DNA of 64,000 bases from Ampullaceana balthica (Eukaryota > Mollusca > Gastropoda > Lymnaeidae), in NCBI GenBank assembly GCA_944989445.1, contig CALYLW010000568.1:186001-250000 (forward strand). Reading direction: 5' to 3'. Within the stretch, counting starts at the first letter, position 1; every line of letters starts with the position of its first letter. The translations under genes and the position numbers were made by a program. The notes beneath the pieces are model-generated. The model had not been told where the DNA came from. It saw only the letters and a list, made by a program, of their open reading frames with translations, and did not search any database. Below, piece by piece: positions 21,709-32,659 of this stretch.

Positions 21709-21901
21709 ACTAGGGTTGGTGTCACCCGGCGCGGTAGCTCATAGTGCCAACCCCTCACAACGTATTACCCCATAGATTTTCCTCCGAGTCTGCCAGTGCC
21801 AAATAACGGGATCATTCAGACTTTTACAGTTTGGAGTCACCCCTTCTGATGGTGTCCCCCCGGTGTGATCCGCACCCCAGGACCCCCTATTGACGCCTCT
21901 G
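21709..21901. mobile_element. MITE with CAGTGGCGTCACTAGG end
   Basis: Ends CAGTGGCGTCACTAGGGTTG and (inverted) CAGAGGCGTCAATAGGGGGT. Flanking 8-mers TTTTTACT and CTTTAACT agree at 6 of 8. Same family as 13327-13507. Confidence 0.65.
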
Positions 21902-21909
21902 CTTTAACT

Positions 21910-24900
21910 ATAATGTCGATAACTTATAAAATATATATAATATTTGGCAATCCTCCGATTCCAGGTCCCAAATTATTTTACACTATTTAGAGGAAGTATA
22001 GTACATCAAAGTATGTTATTTATTAATATTTATTGATAGAACAGAGCACAAGTGTTATTTATTGTCTGATAACCAGTCATCAAATTATAAGTATTGTAAT
22101 TGTCACACAGTATTTGCAAATAGCTGCAGAAAACGTTCGGTTGTTACTGTTGCGTCAGTTGCGCTGAAGGTAAAACAAGTGGAGTAATGTTTATCTTAAC
22201 GTCTGATTTACCTTGCAATAATTATTTTTATTTTTTTAAAATGTGCTGATTAACAATATGGTGCCAATAGTGACGTAATTGTTTATAACCGATACGTTTC
22301 CGTAAGTAAGTAACTAAGCATATCTATTTGATAACACACAAAATAATTTGGGACCGGGATGCGGAGGATTGTCTAATATTTAGAGAGCATACATTCACAT
22401 TTGAGCGCGTGTTTCTAAATAATTAATTTCAGAATGCCAGAATTATCCTGAGGTAGTTTGTTAGACAGTTTCTAGAAATAGCAAAAATGCTTTGCAATTA
22501 ATGTAAATGTATCTGTTGAATATACATATAATTAAATATATATTTCTATTACATACCAGGAGAGGCCAGACCTGAAATACCTGAGAAACATTTTAAAATA
22601 TTTCTTTAAAATAATGTTGATGGTGGGTCATTAAACCTGGCTAGGAAATATTCCAGTAATCCTTGTCACATATCTTTTATAAATTTAACGCGAGCCGCAA
22701 TGTGAACACAGATGAGCGCATGCAGCTCGCGAGCCGCGGTTTGGCCACCGTTGTTATATGAATATGCCGTCATCTGCTGTTTTGAGTAGAACCCAACTAA
22801 AGAAAATAACTCAACCAAGGCAATCACCAATATTGTTGAACAAAAGCAAACGAAAATTAAATTTGTGGTTTATATTAGAGCAAAGTAAAAGCCAATCTGC
22901 CGAGGGTGCACATTTAATCTGCCCAGGTTTGGCATTTAATGTCCATTCTGTCTGGAATAAAATCACCCCAACTAGCGTTTGAGAGGGGTCCGAGTCCTGG
23001 GGTTAAAATTAGTTAGGATGGTTTTCTGTGTCGGAGGATAGAAAATCACTTCGAGAAGTGCACCGTATTTAGAATTATAGTTTACTAATATTCAGTTGTT
23101 TTTTAACCGTGGAACAGACAAGGACTACACTACACTGCAGTGAAAAGTTTTTTTTTAAATGTTCAATTCTTGAATGCGTTTACCGTGTGTTTACTGATGC
23201 TGACATCGGGTAGGCCAATTTTTATGTTTACTCACAGTGCAGTACGGCATCTTGAACGGCTACAATTAATTTGAATTAATACTATTAAATTATTATTTTA
23301 TTATTAATACTCAGTATTGACATTGTCAGTCATAGTCTTTACTCTTTAGTAGTCTTTAGTCTGACACTACGAAAACCTAATTTGACTATCTATAGTCTAT
23401 AGTATAGTTCAGACTATAGAGTGAAGTATTATAGAATATTGTCAACGAGTAATAAGTTAACAAGAAAGTTGTTGTTACAGTTCTCAGTTACACTAAGTTA
23501 GAGTGACAGCCTTAAAAAGACATAAACTTGACTTAAAGTTAAAGTAAAAAAAGGGATTTAAGTATTTTTTAAGTTTAAGTGTAAGTGTAAGTTTAAAAAT
23601 TTAAGGTTAAAATTTAAGTGGCAGTTAGTATCAGTATCAGTTAGTGTTAGTTGAGTTAGTTAATAATTAATTAATCAATTTATTTATGTTTATTAATTAT
23701 ATTTAACTTTAACTTATACTTATTGAAATTGAAACTATCATTATTTTGAAAATATAATTATAATGGACCATATTATTTATAATTATAACTATTTACTATT
23801 TATATATAAAGTAAAGAACTATCAGTCAAACATAATTATAATTAATTTAAATGTAGTACATGAACATGTATTTCTATTTAGTTTTAGTTTTAGTCTTAGT
23901 CTATTATTCCTTGTGTTGAATTGCTGCATGCAAAAGATTGTAATTGTAAGTAAGAGCAAAAAATAAAAATAACTCAATAAAAAAAACATATATTATAAAG
24001 CCTCATTTTGTGTACTTGTTGTACTGTAATTGTAAAAGAAGGGAAAAAACATTGTCAACAATCATAGTTAATAATTTTCTGTCTAAATTAGACTAAGGAC
24101 AAAGGCATCTAAGGGCACTAATAGACATAAACTTGACTTAAATAATTACATTTAAATCATGAGACATTTTTTTATATTCATATTCATTTATGCCTATTTT
24201 GAAGTTAAACTTCGTCTGCTCATACTCTACTCTGCTCTCACCCACTAATAACTAAAAACAGAATATATCTGGAAAAAAAAAGGATGAGCCGAATCAATCC
24301 TCTATCTGTTTAATATACAAACCGTAAGCAAACAATGAGACTTTTGATTTTTACCCCTTTTGAGATGATGAGGCCCAGCAGACATTACTGCTAAAAGGAC
24401 AAAGGCCATTCAATCTGCCAAAAGATACAAGTCGCTTGATTGGCTGGCCAGTCAATATACCAGCTATTCAGATGCTTCTTTTATTTCTGCCTCCTCATCC
24501 CATTGTACTTATTGTGGCTTCCAACGAGTGTTATTTTATAGAAACTGGGTATTGTTTTGAAGGTCACCCTAAAGGCTTTAAAAAGTGGGTAACTCTTCAA
24601 TATAAAGACAAGTAATAAAAACTCAAATGAATATTTAAACGCAATTTCCAACAAAAAATTTCCGATTTTTTTATTGAAGGGAAATTATTCTAGAGTCACA
24701 CCAAGAATGGGTCAATATAATGCGCACAGCGCAACAGTCTAACATTAGCATTCACAAAACAGGAAAACCCCATTAACTATCATTCTAGATTACATTAAAA
24801 GTCATTTCAAATCAATAATTCTGAAACTAAACAAAACAATTGCTATCAAAAGAGATTTTTCAAAAATTCCTTCTCCAACATTATTCTAAATATTATTAGC

Positions 24901-25200
24901 TATCATTTGGCGTTTGTTTCAACCCGACATCCTTGGGACCTCCTTAACATATTTGCAAGAGACCCAAACCCTCTATCTGGTATGGTTCAAGAGGAGTTGC
25001 TGTTCAAAGCTCAAAAAGACAAGCCGGGCATTTCAAATATATAAACGCAATTCCCAAGGGAAATTGCGTTATAAGTATACTCTCCCTTTTTGAATATTTT
25101 TTACGGTAGTGTGTATTATCTCGTATGCTTTGTAATAAATCTTGTTTCTTAAAATTGAAGAGTGACAAATCATGTTTCTTAAATTAAAAGAGTTAGCGTT
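21910..25200. other. Intergenic AT-rich sequence
   Basis: Apart from the hAT terminus near 22700, I see only AT-rich unique-looking sequence. Between about 23510 and 23720 it becomes a degenerate mix of TTAAGT, GTAAGT and TTAGTT motifs. No open frame shows family similarity. Confidence 0.5.
22690..22753. mobile_element. hAT-type terminus fragment
   Basis: AGCTCGCGAGCCGCGGTTTG followed by GCCACCGTTG resembles the inverted terminus of a widespread hAT type (GGTGGCCAAACCGCGGCTCG). Only one end is found, so this is a fragment. Confidence 0.45.
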
Positions 25201-25247
25201 ATATTTATAGCTTTTTTATTATAATTTTAAAAAGAACAAATTTTGTC

Positions 25248-25323
25248 AGCAGCTTCGTTGGTCTAATTAATAAAGCGACCGACTGCTGAAATATAGGTCT
25301 GGGGTTCGATTTTTAGTTGGGGC
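25248..25323 (+). repeat. tRNA-like pseudogene or SINE head
   Basis: CTTCGTTGGTCTAATTAATA resembles a D-arm/A-box region and GGGGTTCGATTTTTAG a T-arm/B-box, at tRNA-like spacing, followed by a T-run. Stems are imperfect (TTCGATTTT where TTCGATTCC is expected), so a working tRNA is unlikely. Confidence 0.35.
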
Positions 25324-25433
25324 TTTTTTTTTCTTTCTTTACTTTACATTTTTTGTAAACATAATTACATGTAATATTTTTTTTTCCATGGGTTTGTCTC
25401 TGATAGAATCACTATCACATTTTAAGTTTAGGA

Positions 25434-25516
25434 ATAGGTTTTAGGGATAGGTTTAGTGATAGGTTTTAGGGTAGGTTTAGTGATAGGTTTTAGGGTTAGG
25501 GGTAGGTTTAGTGATA
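25434..25516 (+). repeat. Degenerate telomere-like repeat
   Basis: About 80 bp built from GGTTTTAGGG, GGTTTAGTGATA and GGGTTAGGGGTAGGTTT, a degenerate T2AG3-like pattern repeating every 20-25 bp. Confidence 0.6.
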
Positions 25517-25839
25517 GTTATTCCTTTCTTCATTTTTTCTCCTTGAGCGTAAAATTACTTTTAAAACAGGCCAAAAATAACAACAAAAATTAATTAAAGT
25601 TAAATAATGATTGCGGCGGCGCTCTTTTGTGCATTCGAACTATTTCGACATACTTGTAGCTCTTTAATGTTAGAAACACGATTTCTTACACAAACAAGAC
25701 GAGATGATACACGCTACCATTTTTTACAATAAATATCATTCTGTTTTTTTAATACTTTTTTTAGGATTAGACACAAAGAAATTTCACCAAACCCCTGGAA
25801 ATAAGATAGGTTACTTTAAGATTTAACAAACATTTTCAT

Positions 25840-25971
25840 TAAGGGTGTACAGAATTTTGGCTCCGGCAAATCCGGAATCTGGTCATTTTTACATATCCGT
25901 CCCCGGCCAGATTTACTTCATAAATCCTGCCAAATCCGGATTTGAATCCGGTACATCCCTAATTTTCATAC
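25840..25971. mobile_element. MITE with perfect TSD ATTTTCAT (TCCGG-rich)
   Basis: Ends TAAGGGTGTACAGAATTT and (inverted) TAGGGATGTACCGGATTC, flanked by ATTTTCAT at 25832-25839 and 25972-25979. The interior repeats AATCCGG. Relative at 51510-51789. Confidence 0.85.
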
Positions 25972-26858
25972 ATAAATTATGCAAATGAGGGTATGTCATT
26001 AGTATAATTCTTGAGATTTTTTGTTCATTTATAAAGATGATAGTAGTTAATTAAATTCTCTACAATAATATATATATTTTTTATTTATCTAAATTTTGAT
26101 AAGGATGATATATGTGTAATTGTTGAAAATAGTAATTCACACCGAAAAAAATGAATGCTCTACAATTTTGCACACAAGTTTATTTTTTTGCATACCGACC
26201 AATGAAACTTAGAGTGACACTGTCACTCATGTGAAAACAGGATAATATATAAATAAACAGGTAGAATGAAAGATATTATATAATAGATATACATTATATA
26301 TTTCTGTTGGTGTGTGTCAAGACAGAAAAATTATCAATAGCCTTTATTCGATTACATGCTTTTCTTGTGTTAATCAATTAATTTATACTTTTTTTCTCTC
26401 TCCTTTTTCTTATCACAATGAGAGCACAAATTAATAATCAATTTTGCCTAAGGGTAACAGCTGTAGATAAGTCATACATAGCTTTTGGATTTAAATAATG
26501 AAATAGTGTTTCATTTACAGCTTGGAGATCCCACTGATGCTATTCTATTCATGGTTTAAACATGTTAGCATGAAATGCACACATTGGGGAATCTAATACA
26601 GTGACCCAAGAGATAAAATAATGGCTCAAATGCATTTGTAAAACCTAGATTTTAATAATGCCTGTCAACAGAAAGTACATCACACTTAATCCTATCATAA
26701 AATAATTATTTATCTTTCACTTAAAAATTACTCTTCAGGTTCCAAGCATTGCATTTTTTGAGAGATCAGAATAATCAGACAACCCCTTGAATATTATCAC
26801 AGGTTTCTGATAAATAATATTAAAAAATATTTACCTTAAATAAGAGAGCTCAGTCAGC

Positions 26859-26883
26859 ATGGGTAAAGACGATGATAAAAATG
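26859..26883 (+). CDS. Uncharacterised gene, coding exon 1
   Basis: MGKDDDKN plus one base, then donor GTAAGT. A TAA sits in frame 18 bp upstream of the ATG. Any further upstream exon would be 5' UTR only. Confidence 0.75.
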
Positions 26884-29800
26884 GTAAGTTCATTAGTTTG
26901 GTTTATTTTTTGATATATAGATTTTGAAATTATTTTTGAGATTGCAACATTTTGACAATACATTTTCTTAAAAGTCATAATGACATTTAGCTACCACTCC
27001 AGCAAGTAATCAGTTACCCAGGTATATGACCTACATTGAACAAGATTAAAACTGATAGTGAAACATCCAATCTATCTCTAATTGAGATTCCATTTTGTTT
27101 CAGTGCTAAAGAGGGGGTCGGTTTCAAAACAGGATCTCATGGATGAACATGTACGTCTGGTGCAAAAAGAAAAAGAGCTGAGTCAGAAATATGATGAGGT
27201 GAAAGCCATCTTCCAGGTTAGTTTGTGTTGTTTTCATTTGTTATCAGTAAAGATCCTTCAGTTGTCAAACTCAAGTAGCCAGCCATGGGAATGTGATCAA
27301 TGACTTCAACTCCACACACTGAATGAAAGTTGATTATGTATCTGTTGTTATAACATGACGCCAGCTCCATCCTTTTTACCACGTTTTTATTAACTCGCTT
27401 TCGTTGGGCATTGTTTGTTTGTTTGTTGGATTGTCCAAGATTTTTTCAAATCTGCCAACCTAAAATTGAACCACATCTGATGGTCCTAGAGATCTGAAAA
27501 TTTTACCACAGATAGATCTTGGATGACGATGCATTGTATCAAAATTTCAGATCGATCAAATGTACCGTTATTAAATTATTGAACTTTTAAGTTTATCTAT
27601 AGTCTATATAAAAGCATCTGTACCGTCAGCTTTTGTTGACATCCGTGAGTTCGCCCCATGACCACATCACAATGTTTTTAAAACGTTGGGCGGGCGCTTG
27701 TGAGGTGTTTGGTAAAATAAATAGAGGTAAAAAAATATTTAAAAAAACCAGGTTGTTATAAGTGGACTAAAAAGAATAAAATAAATAGAAGTAAAAAAAA
27801 AGATTTTTAAAAACCACGTTTTTAGAAGCGGACTAAAAAGAAGAAAATAATTTAAAACTTATTAGTTCAAGTACTTCGATTTAATATGACTAAAAACGTG
27901 GGGGTGGGTGTTTGGTATAAAAATTAAAGATTTCTAATTTAGAAGGCAAAAGAGAGATCTATAAGGGAGAGAATGAGTGAATCGCATATGTTAAACCTCA
28001 TAAGTGCCCGCCCCACGTTTTTAGTCATATTAAATCGAAGTACTTGAACTAATAAGTTTTAAATTATTTTCTTCTTTTTAGTCCGCTTCTAAAAACGTGG
28101 TTTTTAAAAATCTTTTTTTTTACTTCTATTTATTTGTTTGTAGAAAGGAAAAAAGTTATTGCAGAATGGGAGTCTTGAATAACTAAAGTACATTATTTTA
28201 AAATGCTGATTTACTTATTCATATAAACGCAGATACATGTATTTAAAAAAAAGATTTGATAGAAATATAAAAATAATATTAATGATTTTTTAATAAATAT
28301 ATATATTCACATCAATACTTTAAAAAATAAGCATTTAACTTCAATGTAGCATTTGAAAGGACATCAAGCTGAATGGGTTATATCATTAGAAGGCAATACT
28401 ATATGGGAGTAATGAAAAATTTGAACATGTTCCTTGTTATAATAATATGTTTAAAAAAATTATAATTTGTTATTTAAAATGAAATATGTGATAGACTGAA
28501 AAGATTGGGTTACCCCACTGACTCTTCACATATCCCTTTGGTTAAATCTCACACTTCTAGATTAAATATTTATAAGCACAGCTAGAGGCATTGAGTTTTG
28601 AACTTTCAAATGGATTATTGATGTGAATGTTGGTTATTTGTACTTTAGTGGGTATAATACACATTTTATTCGGCATCTTTCCGTCTCGCAAGATGATGGT
28701 GCATCACCGTTGGGCTGGGTTGCATTTCCTTGAGTGGCTGTGCAGTCCTATCCTTGAGTGACAGTCTTTACCACAGTTTTTGCACACGAGTTCTGTGCTT
28801 CCCAATGTTTTGGCCTTTCTCCTAGCTCTTCTGTCTGTAGCCTCCTCCATCCTTCATTCCTCGGCTACTATGACGCCCTCTTTGACAACTGTACGCCACG
28901 TACATCTGTCTTCTGCCTTACATTCCCAGTCGTTTGTGCGTATTCTGGCTGCTTTCATGTCCCTTTGCAGACATCTTTAAATTGCAGACGTGGGCGACCT
29001 GTCTTCCTCTTTCCCGATGACAGTTCTCCATATAGGAGGTCCTTGGGGATGCGGCCAGGGCTCATTCTTTTTACATGTCCTAGCCACCTCAAGCGTCTTT
29101 CACTAAGGATTGAGAATATGCTTCGGGTATTGGCACGCGTCAGGACCTCACTATTTGGCACTCTTTCCTGCCATTTAATGCCAAGGATGCGACTCAGGCA
29201 CCTCAAGTGGAAGCTATTAAGCCTGCGCTCTTGTTATGTATAAGTGGTCCATGTCTCGCTCCAGTATAACAGTATACTGATGACACAGGCTCGATAGACA
29301 CACAGTTTGGTTTTCTCCGTTAGCTTGGTGTTTTGCCAGACCCTTTTATTTAGGTTAGCCATTGTGGCAGCTGCCTTGCCAATTCTACTGTTTATTTCGT
29401 CCTCGATAGACAGTGTATTGGCTACCTTGGACCCCAAGTATGTAAAGCTGTCCACAACCTCCAAGTTTTCATTGTCGATATTGATGGTAGGAGGAGAACA
29501 TTTTAATTTGTGTTAATTCTAACTCCAATAGACGTTTAGAGAACATTTTAATTTGTGTTAATTCTAACTCCAATAGACGTTTCAGAGTGAATATTTTCTC
29601 CTTTTCTTTAAAAAAGTATTTAGTCTACAACTAATCATACTTTTTGAATTACTCAGTTAATTTTCTTGTAAAAAAAACTTTCTCAGTTTATAAGAGATTA
29701 GAGACTGTCGGCCAGTGGGTGTTGTTTCAAAGAAACGTTTAACTGCACATTTGTTAAATAATTGTAACTGATCAGTATTTTTGGGAAATTACCAAACCTT

Positions 29801-31930
29801 ATCATACTCGGAAGTATTAGGAACAGACACTGCCTAGTGCCCTCTGAAGGCTAGGGCTGCCACTGAGATTATGTGTCAGACAGGCACCATCTCATTGTCC
29901 AGAAACGTTGTAGCCTGTGCAAAGTAAACGATCCCTTTCCTGTTTTATAATATTTTCTTACTGTGCTTCATTTTTGTTATATTGTGTCCAGTTTCAGGTA
30001 TTTCATACCTTGTTTTAATTTCCTATTTACATTACCTAAATGCAATGCCTCCCCCCCCTCCCCCACCCCCTTTAAAAAAATCATAATCTCTTATTATCAT
30101 TTCCAAACTGCTAAGCTTAGAGCTCCATGATCTTTACAGCCGCTCCCTCCCCCATACAAATGCTCCAAATGAAAAACCGTGTTAGCTCACCATTGAAATT
30201 GATTTTGAGAGTGGCTCTGCTAGTCAAAAAAGCTGGGAATTACAGCAGTAAACTTGTAAGGAACATTGACTGACTTTTTTCTGTAACAGCTTAAATGGTT
30301 CTTGAAAGAATAGGTTAAAATATGTCAGGCATGCCTCATTGGAGGAATTTTAATGTTATTTCAGAAGCTAGAAGAGGCCTATCAAACATCTAAGGGGACA
30401 TTTTCGGTACAGAGATATGGCAAGCTCAAAGAAATGATTAAAAGTGCAACAAGCGAATCAAACATCCAACAAATTCAACAGGCCATTCAAGCATCACCAG
30501 GCCAGACAGCTGGTATAACTTTAACAACTTTAAGATAAATTTGTTAAGAAAAGGGAATTAACTAATGCTAAATGTATTTAATACTAATGCATGAAAAAAA
30601 AACTGTTTTCATCATTGAATATTTAGATAAAGCTATTAAAAAGTTTATTCCTTTTTTTTTGCCAAACTACTAATTGAATTGAAGTGTAAGCCTGAACACA
30701 CTTGTTATTGTTGGTTAACATCAACATTTGACTTTCTCATGTAAACATTTCATTGACAATCACTATTTCTAATATTATAACGCACAACTGCGACCCAAAA
30801 AATCTGACATTTGCTTTTTGGCTCTATTGAAGACTCATTGTTTTGAATTCATGTTTTGTTTCAGCCTGGTCGGGTCTGACAGGTTTGTTAAGTAAAGCCA
30901 AGGCTCTATCAGGGGAAACCCAGAACCCGACTGCATCACAGCCAGAGGCCAAAGCTCCAGAGAAGTCTTCCAGTTTGATTAAAAAACTAAAAAAATTGAC
31001 AGGGTTTTCTGATGACCCTATTACAGGTTTGAGATTTTTATAGTTCTCTTTTAGTTAGTCTCTACTTTAAGTGAAAATTTACTTTTTAAAAGTTTGGAAT
31101 GCCATACTGAAGTTAAACTAAGGGAAATTTTTAAAAATTGGTATGCTATGTTGAATTTAAACTAGTGGAAATTTTTTAAAGACTTGAATGCCATGCTACG
31201 CTTAACCTAGTGTCAATTTTCATACAGAAAAAAAATATTTAACAACACATGTTTTTAAAAATGCATTCAATTCTCAGTGAGGTTTTGCAAATGTATGTAC
31301 CAAAGTTTATTTGTTAGGTGCCTGGAAAAAAGTCACCACAGATAGTCCACCTGACCTGTTGTTTGTCTGGCATAATAGGCATACAATTGTAGAAATTTGA
31401 TGACTAAAAATATAAAAAATCTTAGTTTGTAAAAGAGAGTTAAGATCAGTTTTGTAAATTGAAAAAAACAAATGTTGGAATTAAGAGTAGTGCCCAACAT
31501 GTTTTGAAAATTTGCACCTATTCTTAACCTTTGGCTAAACCTACATTTTTCCATTGATTGTTCTAATCCTAAAAGATTAATGACATATTTTTTTAAATTT
31601 AGAGAGCAAAGTGAATTAGACAAAGTAATTAAAAACAAAAAAACGTTAGTCTTTAGTTAGGTGTGATAGTTCTTTTGATTGGTTAAATGACAGATATTAA
31701 AATTATTATTTTGTTATATAGATGAAGAAATAATGTCTGAAGCTCAACTAACAAGGGACAATGGCCGGAAACAAAGAGCCATCACAATGTTGACAAACCA
31801 GCTGTCCAAAGCCTTGACTCAACTTGAGAAACTGAAACAATATTATGAGGCTTCCAAGTCACACGCACCACCAAAACGTTATCAAGAGTTGAAGGAAATG
31901 ATCAAAACTGCATGTGCTGAAAAATTTTAA
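26859..31930 (+). CDS. Uncharacterised 218-residue helical protein with internal duplication, 5 exons
   Basis: Exons 26859-26883, 27104-27216, 30365-30512, 30865-31026 and 31722-31930; all introns GT-AG, all junctions in frame, 219 codons including TAA. The start MGKDDDKN is the first ATG after an in-frame TAA at 26841-26843. The product is charged and probably mostly helical, with no signal peptide or membrane segment. Residues 14-56 look like a coiled coil (EHVRLVQKEKELSQKYDEVK), residues 95-145 are alanine/lysine/proline-rich, and residues 165-192 form a second helix. Residues 47-74 and 186-213 align without gaps with 14 of 28 identical; both end in RYxxLKEMIKxA. I do not recognise the family and assign no function. 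Intron 2 (27217-30364) holds a perfect inverted repeat and a retrotransposon remnant. A lineage-restricted protein is possible. Confidence 0.85.
27104..27216 (+). CDS. Uncharacterised gene, coding exon 2
   Basis: Acceptor TTTGTTTCAG, donor GTTAGT. Encodes KRGSVSKQDLMDEHVRLVQK and then ELSQKYDEVKAIFQ, heptad-like and highly charged. Confidence 0.85.
27385..27620. repeat. Diverged copy of the TAAATCC/GATCGATC repeat family
   Basis: TTAACTCGCTTTCGTTGGGC, a (TTTG)n tract, CGATGCATTGTATCAAAATT and CAGATCGATCAAATGTACCG are in the same order as in the repeats at 17421 and, inverted, at 41038. The microsatellite is again in the same place. Confidence 0.6.
27779..28135. repeat. Perfect 125-bp inverted repeat in an intron
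   Basis: Left arm 27779-27903 and right arm 28011-28135 are exact reverse complements over 125 bp without gaps, with a 107-bp spacer. A diverged partial direct copy of the left arm precedes it at about 27720-27778. It lies in intron 2 of the 218-residue gene, so the transcript could fold into a long hairpin. No open frame. Confidence 0.95.
28704..29495 (-). pseudogene. Non-LTR retrotransposon ORF, C-terminal part
   Basis: Reads from 29495 leftward: NIDNENLEVVDSFTYLGSKV, INSRIGKAAATMANLNKRVW and KTKLCVYRACVISILLYWSE. After an in-frame TAA near 29235 follow RLRWLGHVKRMSPGRIPKDL and GKRKTGRPRLQFKDVCK. After a frameshift near 28960 come DMKAARIRTNDWECKAEDR and a zinc finger, CKNCGKDCHSRIGLHSHSRK, with stop at 28704-28706. 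This is the standard C-terminal region of endonuclease/reverse-transcriptase LINEs with a terminal C2H2 finger. Truncated at the 5' end and inactive. It lies antisense in intron 2 of the 218-residue gene. Confidence 0.88.
29494..29583. repeat. 45-bp tandem duplication at the LINE 5' junction
   Basis: GAGAACATTTTAATTTGTGT through CCAATAGACGTTT occurs twice in direct contact, starting at 29494 and 29539. Confidence 0.85.
30365..30512 (+). CDS. Uncharacterised gene, coding exon 3 (first repeat module)
   Basis: Acceptor ATTTCAG, donor GTATAA. Begins with the repeat KLEEAYQTSKGTFSVQRYGK, then LKEMIKSA, then a glutamine-rich stretch. Confidence 0.85.
30865..31026 (+). CDS. Uncharacterised gene, coding exon 4
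   Basis: Acceptor TTGTTTCAG, donor GTTTGA. Encodes AWSGLTGLLSKAKAL, a low-complexity linker, then SSLIKKLKKLTGFSDDPIT. Confidence 0.83.
31722..31930 (+). CDS. Uncharacterised gene, terminal exon (second repeat module)
   Basis: Acceptor TTATATAG. Encodes a helix (RKQRAITMLTNQLSKALTQL) and the second module, ending RYQELKEMIKTACAEKF and TAA at 31928-31930. Confidence 0.85.
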
Positions 31931-32155
31931 GGAAATTGTGTTAGAGTTATTTACCTTTTTTCTTTAAAAAATTGTTCTGATGACTTGGGAATTATTTTGT
32001 TCTGGACCAATGAAACACAAAGTGAAGTTATAGGAAGCAATATAAATAACTTTATTTAAGTTCTATTAATTTCCATTCTTTGAAATCACTTTGTAAGTAA
32101 GGTAGAAAAGCACATTGCTAAAAATTTGACATGTATAAAAAATATATTTAAAAAG

Positions 32156-32659
32156 TGTTCGATGACATGGCCTAATAAATTAACATTGCCAGTAGACTGT
32201 TCGATGACATGGCCTGATAAATTAACATTGCCAGTAGACTGTTCGATGACATGGCCTGATAAATTAACATTGCCAGTAGACTGTTCGATGACATGGCCTG
32301 ATAAATTAACATTGCCAGTAGACTGTTCGATGACATGGCCTGATAAATTAACATTGCCAGTAGACTGTTCGATGACATGGCCTGATAAATTAACATTGCC
32401 AGTAGACTGTTCGATGACATGGCCTGATAAGTTAACATTGCCAGTAGACTGTTCGATGACATGGCCTGATAAATTAACTTTGCCAGGAGACTGTTCTATG
32501 ACATGGCCTGATAAATTAACATTGCCAGTAGACTGTTCGATGACATGGCCTGATAAATTAACTTTGCCAGTAGACTGTTCGATGACATGGCCTGATAAAT
32601 CTACATTGCCAGTAGACTGTTCTATGACATGGCCTGATAAATTAACATTGCCAGTAGAC
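32156..32659. repeat. 42-bp minisatellite, 12 copies, downstream of the 218-residue gene
   Basis: Unit TGTTCGATGACATGGCCTGA then TAAATTAACATTGCCAGTAG and AC. Units differ at few sites. The first unit has CCTAATAAA where the others have CCTGATAAA, which creates an AATAAA at 32174-32179, 244 bp after the stop codon. The array is open in one frame because 42 is a multiple of three; I regard it as non-coding. Confidence 0.95.
32174..32179 (+). promoter_or_regulatory. Candidate polyadenylation signal AATAAA
   Basis: First canonical hexamer I find downstream of the TAA at 31930, in the first unit of the 42-bp array. Placement is plausible, but no transcript evidence is available. Confidence 0.35.

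Noticed and set aside
25248..25323. Functional tRNA gene
   Set aside because: T-arm and acceptor pairing are broken and no matching anticodon arm could be drawn; kept only as a tRNA-like pseudogene or SINE head.
28758..29243. 161-codon plus-strand open frame
   Set aside because: Antisense of the non-LTR retrotransposon ORF, which is recognisable on the minus strand.
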